The translations under genes and the position numbers were made by a program. The notes beneath the pieces are model-generated. The model worked only from the letters and a program-made list of their open reading frames with translations, was not told where the DNA came from and did no database searches. A stretch of 64,000 bases of DNA from an uncultured Eubacteriales bacterium (lineage in GTDB: Bacteria > Bacillota > Clostridia > Peptostreptococcales > Anaerovoracaceae). Positions 1 through 6,746 of the stretch are shown here, piece by piece. The stretch's first letter is position 1, and every line of letters starts with the position of its first letter. The DNA lies in the NCBI GenBank assembly GCA_902773835.1, contig CACYFZ010000005.1, forward strand, positions 1-64,000. The letters are read 5' to 3'.

Positions 1-120
1 GTACTTCTTGGAAAGTACGCTTGTGATTGCTGCTGTAAGAGTTGTTTTACCGTGGTCAACGTGGCCGATTGTACCGATGTTGATATGCGGTTTGGTTCTC
101 TCAAACTTTTGCTTAGCCAT
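1..120 (-). CDS. tuf: Elongation factor Tu, N-terminal part (cut by window edge)
   Basis: The first 40 residues are visible, beginning [20 protein letters not shown]. They include the G1 P-loop GHVDHGKT that binds GTP. EF-Tu carries aminoacyl-tRNA to the ribosome. The start is supported by an AAGGAGG site on the minus strand about 7 bases before the ATG. A tRNA-Thr lies just upstream on the same strand, a common tRNA-tuf arrangement, so the two may share the promoter at 289-317. The rest of the gene lies outside the window. Confidence 0.97.
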   Translation of the reverse strand, partial: MAKQKFERTKPHINIGTIGHVDHGKTTLTAAITSVLSKKY

Positions 121-150
121 TGATAACTTCCTCCTTAAAAAACGTTTTTT

Positions 151-186
151 AAAAAATATAGCTAGGGACAAGCGTCCCTGTCCCTA
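151..186 (-). terminator. Stem-loop with T-run between tRNA-Thr and tuf
   Basis: Read on the minus strand, TAGGGACA and TGTCCCTA form an 8-bp stem around an 8-base loop, followed shortly by TATATTTTTT. This fits a rho-independent terminator or attenuator between the tRNA and tuf. It may set how much transcription from the tRNA promoter reaches tuf, or help release the tRNA 3' end. Confidence 0.6.
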
Positions 187-197
187 TGCGGGTTTGC

Positions 198-275
198 TGG
201 AGCTGATGAGCAGACTCGAACTGCCGAAACCTCTTCCTTACCAAGGAAGTGCTCTACCTACTGAGCTACATCAGC
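198..275 (-). tRNA. tRNA-Thr (anticodon GGT)
   Basis: A cloverleaf reads on the minus strand: acceptor GCTGATG/CATCAGC, D-arm GCTC/GAGC, anticodon stem CTTCC/GGAAG with loop TTGGTAA (anticodon GGT), and T-loop TTCGAGT. The 3' CCA is encoded at 200-198. The anticodon reads the threonine codon ACC. A promoter lies 14 bases upstream and tuf lies downstream. Confidence 0.95.
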
Positions 276-288
276 GCATAGCACGTTG

Positions 289-317
289 ATGTTACATTAT
301 CAGCCTTTGGTTGTCAA
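289..317 (-). promoter_or_regulatory. Promoter for tRNA-Thr and tuf
   Basis: On the minus strand TTGACA (317-312), a 17-base spacer and TAACAT (294-289) match the housekeeping sigma consensus. The -10 box ends about 14 bases before the mature tRNA 5' end, as expected for a short leader. Confidence 0.75.
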
Positions 318-459
318 GGATTCCGAGAGCTTAGCATCTGTTAATTAATATAGTTTTAAAGGGTGTTTTGTGTTAGAATGTCAGCATAATTTGTAACGTT
401 TATTACGGAATGCAACGTAATTTTTATCACTCGAAAAATTAAGGAATTAATTTAGATTT

Positions 460-1089
460 ATGAGTTCATTCTTTTCAAGAGGCAGCACTGCCAAAAATGT
501 CGTTTCCGAAGACAATCGCACTCTGGCGATAAATCGTTTGAAACCGCATTTTCTGAATAACATTCTGAGCACCATTTATTACCTTTGTGATTCTGATCCT
601 CAGAAGGCGCAGACCGTAACGGCAACTTTTTCGGAATATCTCCTTGGGGCTCTGGAGGCACTGAAAAAGGATGATCTTGCATCCTTTTCCTGGGAGATGG
701 GACTTATTCGCAGCTATCTCTCGCTGGAAAAGATTCGTCTGGATGACAAGCTGGCTATAGATTATGACGTGGATATTACCGACTTTAACATACCGCCCCT
801 GTCTGTACTTTTCTTAGTTGAAGATGCAGTTAAGCGCGGTATTTCAGGTCTTAACAAAACCGGAACGGTAAAGATATCTACCAGAAGGCTTGCCGGTGGT
901 GTTATACAGATAAAGGTTTGTGACGACGGCAATCCTCACGAAGAACCTAATCCTCAGAAAGCTGAAGAAATTAAAAAAGATTATGAAATCGTTCGCAAAC
1001 TCATTCAGCAGAATGCGGACGGAGAATTAAACATAAGTAAAAGAGAAGGCGGAGGGACAGAAGCGACTATTACTATTAGCGCTGAATAA
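460..1089 (+). CDS. Soluble LytS-type sensor kinase-like protein without sensor domain
   Basis: This 209-residue protein has a His_kinase (LytS/YehU type) H-box, RLKPHFLNNIL at about residues 25-36, and an HATPase-like C-terminal half ending GGGTEATITI. There is no membrane segment or sensor domain, so it would act in the cytosol, perhaps with a partner. The N-box reads VEDAVKRG where the family usually has a VENA-type motif, so a key ATP/Mg-binding Asn appears to be Asp. Phosphotransfer may therefore be weak or lost. It is followed within 3 bases by an HD-GYP protein and then a GGDEF protein, so it probably belongs to a cyclic-di-GMP operon. The family call is firm; activity is uncertain. 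Confidence 0.75.
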   Translation: MSSFFSRGSTAKNVVSEDNRTLAINRLKPHFLNNILSTIYYLCDSDPQKAQTVTATFSEYLLGALEALKKDDLASFSWEMGLIRSYLSLEKIRLDDKLAIDYDVDITDFNIPPLSVLFLVEDAVKRGISGLNKTGTVKISTRRLAGGVIQIKVCDDGNPHEEPNPQKAEEIKKDYEIVRKLIQQNADGELNISKREGGGTEATITISAE

Positions 1090-1091
1090 TA

Positions 1092-2996
1092 ATGATGGAT
1101 AATGAAAAGCGCATTGCAGAACTAACTAAATATATCGAAAGAGCTAAGAGGATTTTGGTTCTCTCCTCTCCTACTCTCGATAAAATCAACAACGAAGAAG
1201 ATTACCGTAAACATCTTCTGGAGTCCTTCGGAGAGATAGGAAGACTTGGGCAGAAAAATATAGAAACATTGGAGGAGCACTTTCTTCCTCTCTTAGATCC
1301 GGACAGAGAACTCGCTGAAGACGATGTTGAGCTTCTCAGGACTTTCAGCTCCATGCTTATTGATACCACCAGCATGGAAAACATCGACCTGCCGTTGATT
1401 TATCTTCAGGCAGAAAGGCTTATGGAAGCGGCGGAAAAAAGCGGAAGCATCAGAGACAAAGTGCTCGCCGCCGATAACATGGTCATCGCCTCTTACATGA
1501 TGATTAATATTTCCATAAGGCTCTATCCTGTTTTTAATGACTGTTTCCGCTACAGAGATGTGGGTCTTGAAGCAGCCCAATCACTTCTGGAGTATTTGGA
1601 TTATGATAAGTTCCTTACTCTTCCGGATGAGGAATGTCGCGAAAAAGTCCTTGTCAATTCAAGATATATACGCTCACTCTTTGTGTGGGACGACGGGAAA
1701 TATGCGCGTGAAGAAGCAAATCGCAAAGACTTGGATATGCTTAAACGTGCGCTGGCGCTTGCAGACGATCCTTTTTATCGTGAGCACGCAAGCGAATACG
1801 ATTGGGATATTCATGTCTTCCGCACACTTCAATACTTATCCGATTTCACGGAAGACAATAACAAGCATCAGTTCAATCAGGAACAGCTTGAAGAGATATA
1901 CAGATACACCCTGCAGCTGGTGGAGTTCCTTAAGGCTCACCCGGAGCTTGAATCAGGATGCCCTCCTATAGAGCAGCAATTCTATATGGCCCGTAATTCT
2001 TACCTTTCGGGACACAGTAATATAGATGACTACCGTAAAGCTCTTCTCAAGATTATGGAGGAGGGAGACAGGCACGACTTTACGGCCAGAGGAATGTTCG
2101 TAAGCCTGACCGCACCTTTGGAGTACATATTCTCACTGGATAAGGACAATATTACTTCTGAGCAGGAAGACGTAATCAGAAGAATATACATAGATATTGC
2201 ATCTTACGCATATCATATGCCTAAGACAGGAGTACTTTCGTTCATGCTTACATTCATCTCGGATCTTCTGAAGAACTTCATAGAAGTTCCGGGCGGAATG
2301 CCTTTCAGAAGCATGTGCAGAAGGCTCATAGCCGCTATGCATCCTCCTACATACGTACACTCACTTAATGTAGCAGAGATAGCCAAATTTCTCGGCAATG
2401 AGTTGCTGGAAAAAAGGCCTGAACTCTTTTCCGGAATATACGGTGCAGAGGATGCTGAGCTGGTTCAGAGTATGCAGGATGAGATTGAGGAGTTTATCTA
2501 TAACAGCGCCCTGATGCATGACGTCGGAAAGATTTTCATTATCGAAACGATATTGACATACGGACGCAGACTGGTCATGACGGAAAAAGATTTCATTCAT
2601 ACCCACACCAGAGTGGGGGCCTCTCTTCTGCAGAGATACCCTCAGACCTCTGAATATGCAGACATAGCGCTTGCACATCATCGCTGGTATGACGACAGTC
2701 AGGGTTATCCTGAAAACTTCAGAATAGCTGATTCTAAATATAAAACGATCATTTCGATAGTTCAGGCTGCCGACTGTATAGATGCAGCTACGGACAGAAT
2801 CGGCCGAAGCTATAAGGGAGGGCTTTCACTTCCTGCGGTAATCGATGAACTCCGTCAGGGAAGCGGAACTCAGTACGCACCGTTTGTGGTGGAGCTTTTA
2901 GACGATACTGCAGTTACGGACAGACTTCATAAGATACTTACAGAAGGCCGAGATGAGAATTACAGACTCACCTATCACCTTTTGGAAAAGTTATAA
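1092..2996 (+). CDS. HD-GYP-type domain protein (probable cyclic-di-nucleotide phosphodiesterase)
   Basis: This 634-residue protein has a long alpha-helical N-terminal region of about 390 residues without recognised domains, then a C-terminal HD-GYP-like domain. Visible motifs are HSLNVAEIA, the HD pair in LMHDVGKIF, HTHTRVGA, HHRWYDDSQGYPENF (containing HH and GYP) and AADCIDAATD. HD-GYP proteins hydrolyse cyclic-di-GMP using a metal centre. The start (ATGATG at 1092) follows the previous stop by 2 bases with no clear ribosome site, suggesting translational coupling. A diguanylate cyclase follows 23 bases later, so synthesis and breakdown of the messenger are encoded together. The substrate is inferred from the family. 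Confidence 0.85.
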   Translation: MMDNEKRIAELTKYIERAKRILVLSSPTLDKINNEEDYRKHLLESFGEIGRLGQKNIETLEEHFLPLLDPDRELAEDDVELLRTFSSMLIDTTSMENIDLPLIYLQAERLMEAAEKSGSIRDKVLAADNMVIASYMMINISIRLYPVFNDCFRYRDVGLEAAQSLLEYLDYDKFLTLPDEECREKVLVNSRYIRSLFVWDDGKYAREEANRKDLDMLKRALALADDPFYREHASEYDWDIHVFRTLQYLSDFTEDNNKHQFNQEQLEEIYRYTLQLVEFLKAHPELESGCPPIEQQFYMARNSYLSGHSNIDDYRKALLKIMEEGDRHDFTARGMFVSLTAPLEYIFSLDKDNITSEQEDVIRRIYIDIASYAYHMPKTGVLSFMLTFISDLLKNFIEVPGGMPFRSMCRRLIAAMHPPTYVHSLNVAEIAKFLGNELLEKRPELFSGIYGAEDAELVQSMQDEIEEFIYNSALMHDVGKIFIIETILTYGRRLVMTEKDFIHTHTRVGASLLQRYPQTSEYADIALAHHRWYDDSQGYPENFRIADSKYKTIISIVQAADCIDAATDRIGRSYKGGLSLPAVIDELRQGSGTQYAPFVVELLDDTAVTDRLHKILTEGRDENYRLTYHLLEKL

Positions 2997-3019
2997 GATT
3001 AAGAAAGGATACTCGTTAC

Positions 3020-3985
3020 ATGGATCAAGACAAGAATTTGGAGGCGCTTCAGGAAGAACTTGAAGAACTGCAGAATAAATATGATTTTTTGCTTTCTGCA
3101 GTCGATCACCTTCCTAATCCTATTTTTATGAAGGACGACCAAGCGCGTTTCTTCTTTTTCAACAAAGCATACTCGGAATTTTTTGATATGAAGGCCGAAG
3201 ACTATTACGGTACCACGGTACTGGACCTGGACTATCTTCCTCTGGAAGACAGGGAACGCTTTCAAGTCGAGGATCTGAGAAGAATTGCCGACAAAAGCGT
3301 AATCAGCTACGATACGGTTTTTACCACCGGTGACAACGTGGATCATCCGTCATTCTATTGGTCTTGCGGCTTTCAGGATGGCAAAAGCGGCAGACAGGGT
3401 CTCGTCGGAGAGATTGTAGATATTTCCAAAGAGCGCGCCCTCCAGGAATCGCTGGATGAATCCCTCGGCAAGCTCCAGAATGCCAATGAAATGCTCAAGA
3501 CCATGGCTGAGACGGATCATGCCAGCGGTCTCTATAATCGCAGTGTTCTCTGGGATAAAGGGAAATCCATGATCGAAAGGACCTCCATGATCAACCCTGC
3601 TACATGCATGATTATGATAGACCTTGATAATTTCAAGGATGTAAACGATGAATTCGGGCATCTTAAAGGTGATGAAGCTCTGGCAAAGTTTGCGGGTATT
3701 CTGAAAAGCGAATGTCGCTCCACGGACCTTCCGGTCAGATACGGCGGCGATGAATTCCTTGTTGTAGTGTACAATATCGGCCTGGAAGAATGTGTCAAGG
3801 TGGCAGAACGCATAAAGACCAGGTGCGAAGAAGAATTAATATTGCCTGACGGCAGCAACATAACCGCCAGCATCGGAGTCATAGAAATAGACGAAAATGA
3901 AGAATTTGAGAAGAATCTTACCAGATTGGACGATCAGCTCTACAAAGCCAAAGCTCTCGGCAGAAACAGAGTGGTCTACAAATAA
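3020..3985 (+). CDS. PAS-GGDEF diguanylate cyclase
   Basis: The 321-residue protein has a short coiled-coil start, a PAS domain (about residues 20-135, beginning LLSAVDHLPNPIFMKD) and a GGDEF domain (about 165-320). The active-site loop reads YGGDEF, and an RxxD inhibitory site (RSTD) sits five residues before it, so both catalysis and product inhibition look intact. It should make cyclic-di-GMP from two GTP. No membrane segment is present. An AAAGGA site precedes the ATG. It closes the plus-strand operon begun at 460; a perfect palindrome follows at 4016-4049. Confidence 0.93.
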   Translation: MDQDKNLEALQEELEELQNKYDFLLSAVDHLPNPIFMKDDQARFFFFNKAYSEFFDMKAEDYYGTTVLDLDYLPLEDRERFQVEDLRRIADKSVISYDTVFTTGDNVDHPSFYWSCGFQDGKSGRQGLVGEIVDISKERALQESLDESLGKLQNANEMLKTMAETDHASGLYNRSVLWDKGKSMIERTSMINPATCMIMIDLDNFKDVNDEFGHLKGDEALAKFAGILKSECRSTDLPVRYGGDEFLVVVYNIGLEECVKVAERIKTRCEEELILPDGSNITASIGVIEIDENEEFEKNLTRLDDQLYKAKALGRNRVVYK

Positions 3986-4015
3986 GATTCATAAACATAT
4001 GTGTCAATAATCAAG

Positions 4016-4049
4016 AAACAGGGACTCGGATTAATCCGAGTCCCTGTTT
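4016..4049. terminator. Perfect 34-bp palindrome between convergent genes
   Basis: The two 17-base halves (4016-4032 and 4033-4049) are exact reverse complements with no unpaired loop base in the DNA. They lie between the convergent cyclase and hybrid kinase genes. As RNA it would form a strong hairpin from either strand. T-rich sequence follows but no long uninterrupted T-run, so a bidirectional terminator is likely but not certain. Confidence 0.65.
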
Positions 4050-4083
4050 ACTTATCCTTTTCTGTCCCTGTCTTGCCTGCGGC

Positions 4084-6744
4084 CTAGCCCTTTGTTTCGT
4101 AGGTCAAGCCTATCGCATTGGATCCGCAGTTTACGTAGGTCGCAGCAGAGCACTTATTCAGTATAATCTCGTCGAATTGTATATAGTGCTCTATTTCTTC
4201 CAGTATATGCTGCCTCAGTTCAGGCGAGCAACCGGAGAACGTAACAATAAGTCTCTTCCTCTTTATGTTGTTTTTATGCAGGAAGCAGCCTCTGATAAAC
4301 TCTTCATGGGTCGTTCTTACGTAGCCGAAGAGGAATCTCTTCACACGTATACGCCCCTTTCTTATTACAAACGAAGGCTCCAGATTGAATGTACTCATCA
4401 TGATGCGAGCGATAAGGTTTCCTTTGTACTTCGAACTTGTGCTCAGTATTGAAGGAACAATATAATCCACGGATATCGTTTTCCTGTACTGATCTAAATC
4501 CTTTTCTAACTCCTCAAAGCGCATTCCCTTGCTAAGCATATCCGCAGCTCTCAAAACCATCAGTCCGAGACCTGAAGATGAAAGCCCGGAATCAATTACA
4601 TGTACGTTTCCGAAACTATCGGCAGCCGTACTGGCATTGTAATATGCCGACGAGATATCCTTTGAACTTGAAATATGGACAACGGTTCTGGCTTCTGTCA
4701 GTGCATTTCCGAAGAATTCTTCATATTCCTCTACGGATGCCGGAAGTGAAGTGACCATATTTCTTTCCGATTGTTCCATCTGCTCTAAGTTATCTGAGTC
4801 TATCTCCTCTATATCTCTGAACCTTCCCTTGGCCGTCGATATATAATACGGCATTATCTCCAGTTCGAACTGTCTTATATACTCAAGCGGAATATCGCAT
4901 ATTGAATCCGTAGTTACTATAAATGGTCGTTTGTGAACGGCGCCCGTTATCTGAACGGATTCTTCCTCAGACTCCACGAATGAATGCTCTATGAGATCGG
5001 CAGGCAGACAGGCCATCAGTATAGCTTCCAATCGGCTCGACTGTATCGGCTTTGAAAGATATGCCGAGAATCCTTTTTCCATATAGAAAGCATCCATGTC
5101 GCTTCCTGCGTTGGCTGTAAGTGCAACTACCGGTGTCTCTCTGCAGAGTCCGTCGGTCTGTTGACGTATCTTATGGAGGGTTTCGATTCCGTCCATCTGA
5201 GGCATTTCGTGATCCATAAAGATCGCATCGTAATGTTTTTCTCTCGTCATCTCCAGGCACTCTCTGCCGGATTCAGCAAGATCTACTTTTACTCTAGTAG
5301 CCCTCAGAAGCTTGCGACATACGATTCTGTTCATATCGTTGTCGTCAACCACCAGGACCGTGGCTTTAGGCGCCTCGAAACTATGCTGATATTCAGGCTT
5401 TTCATGAATCATGAGATCCGGTTTCTTGAATGTCGCACCTTCGCCGGCCACCACTCCCTGCGGTATCTCCACACGGAATACAGAGCCCTTGGTGTAAATA
5501 CTGTTTACGGTGATATTGCCTCCCATAAGCTCTACCAGCTGTTTGGCTATGGAAAGACCGAGTCCCGTGCCCTCTATGTTCTTTGTATCCTCACCTTCAA
5601 CTCTCCTGAATGCATCGAAGAGATACTGAATGTTTTCTTTACGAATACCCATTCCGGTATCTTCTACGTCAACGTTCAGCATAAACTTATCGTCATTTAT
5701 TTTCTCTCCTCCGAAACGGAGTATAACCGAACCCTCATCGGTATACTTGATGGCATTGCTCAGTAGATTTACGATTACCTGCTTGATTCTGGTCTCATCT
5801 CCGTAGAGTGTCGGCGGGATATTATCAGCCACCTCAATGTCGAAGCTAAGGTTCTTTTCCATTGCTCGATTCCAATGCAGATTGGTTATATCACTGAGCA
5901 TGCTGCTGGTATCGTATTCAGTAGGAACGATTTCCATATTCCCGGACTGAATCTTGGACATATCCAGCAGGTCATTTATGAGAGACAACAGCATCTTACT
6001 CGCGGTCTGGATATTCACTGTGTTTTCCAGAACTTCTGCAGGAAGCGATTTCTCACGCATGGTCATCTCATTTAGTCCGATTATGGTACTTATAGGTGTA
6101 CGAATCTCGTGGCTCATAGACGAGAAAAAGCTGTTCTGCTGTTCGTTCAGTTTTTCAATCTCGTCTCTTTGCTTGTCCGTGTTCTCTATTTCCTTCTCCA
6201 GCACTGAGTTTTGGAAGAAGAAAAGCATACCTATTGAGAAGGAAACCAAAATGAGGGAAATATACGTATCCATATATTTAGTATATCCCTCCTGCAGTGG
6301 TACTACCCATTCCGGATGGTATTCGCTGGTGAAGATTGTCACTGCGAAGCTTGCGCATGTGATCAGGAAAAAGGCAAGCAGCATCTTTCCTCTGAAGTAT
6401 ACAAATACAATAACAAGTGCCAAAACCAGCCAAAGTGCCGCACCGCTGTCAATGCCGCCGCCGAGCATGTATCCCGGAGGAACTACCAACACATTAGAGA
6501 TAAACAGAATCAGGCTGGCACCCAATGTGTACTTTTTGGTTTTGATGGATAAATAAATAATTCCCGCCATCAGCACTTCCATCAATACCAGAATTACAGA
6601 AAAGCGCATGCTCTGGTTTGATGTAATTGTGCTTAAAAGCACGGCGAATACAGCAACGCAAGCTACGGTTCCGGTCAGTATGAACCTGCGCTCCTCTATT
6701 GAATACCCTTTTGAAAACATAAATTCTTTTATCTTTTTAAACAT
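4084..6744 (-). CDS. Hybrid histidine kinase with REC and C-terminal DegV domain
   Basis: The 886-residue protein has about six membrane segments (residues 22-180), a HisKA domain with H-box MSHEIRTP (His212), an HATPase domain (N-box VNLLSNAIKY, G-boxes DTGMGI and GTGLGL), and a receiver at about 460-580 with VDDND and phospho-acceptor Asp511 in FMDHEMP. Residues 606-884 then form a DegV/FakB-like domain: TTDSICDIPLEYI, TSLPASVEEY, HISSSKDISSAYYNA, VIDSGLSSSGLGLMV and FNLEPSFVIRKGRI. DegV proteins bind fatty acids and in FakB present them to the kinase FakA. Here the domain could sense or bind lipid next to a phosphorelay. It lies 2 bases downstream of another hybrid kinase gene, so the two are co-transcribed. 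Domain calls are firm; the ligand is inferred. Confidence 0.9.
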   Translation of the reverse strand: MFKKIKEFMFSKGYSIEERRFILTGTVACVAVFAVLLSTITSNQSMRFSVILVLMEVLMAGIIYLSIKTKKYTLGASLILFISNVLVVPPGYMLGGGIDSGAALWLVLALVIVFVYFRGKMLLAFFLITCASFAVTIFTSEYHPEWVVPLQEGYTKYMDTYISLILVSFSIGMLFFFQNSVLEKEIENTDKQRDEIEKLNEQQNSFFSSMSHEIRTPISTIIGLNEMTMREKSLPAEVLENTVNIQTASKMLLSLINDLLDMSKIQSGNMEIVPTEYDTSSMLSDITNLHWNRAMEKNLSFDIEVADNIPPTLYGDETRIKQVIVNLLSNAIKYTDEGSVILRFGGEKINDDKFMLNVDVEDTGMGIRKENIQYLFDAFRRVEGEDTKNIEGTGLGLSIAKQLVELMGGNITVNSIYTKGSVFRVEIPQGVVAGEGATFKKPDLMIHEKPEYQHSFEAPKATVLVVDDNDMNRIVCRKLLRATRVKVDLAESGRECLEMTREKHYDAIFMDHEMPQMDGIETLHKIRQQTDGLCRETPVVALTANAGSDMDAFYMEKGFSAYLSKPIQSSRLEAILMACLPADLIEHSFVESEEESVQITGAVHKRPFIVTTDSICDIPLEYIRQFELEIMPYYISTAKGRFRDIEEIDSDNLEQMEQSERNMVTSLPASVEEYEEFFGNALTEARTVVHISSSKDISSAYYNASTAADSFGNVHVIDSGLSSSGLGLMVLRAADMLSKGMRFEELEKDLDQYRKTISVDYIVPSILSTSSKYKGNLIARIMMSTFNLEPSFVIRKGRIRVKRFLFGYVRTTHEEFIRGCFLHKNNIKRKRLIVTFSGCSPELRQHILEEIEHYIQFDEIILNKCSAATYVNCGSNAIGLTYETKG

Positions 6745-6746
6745 GC

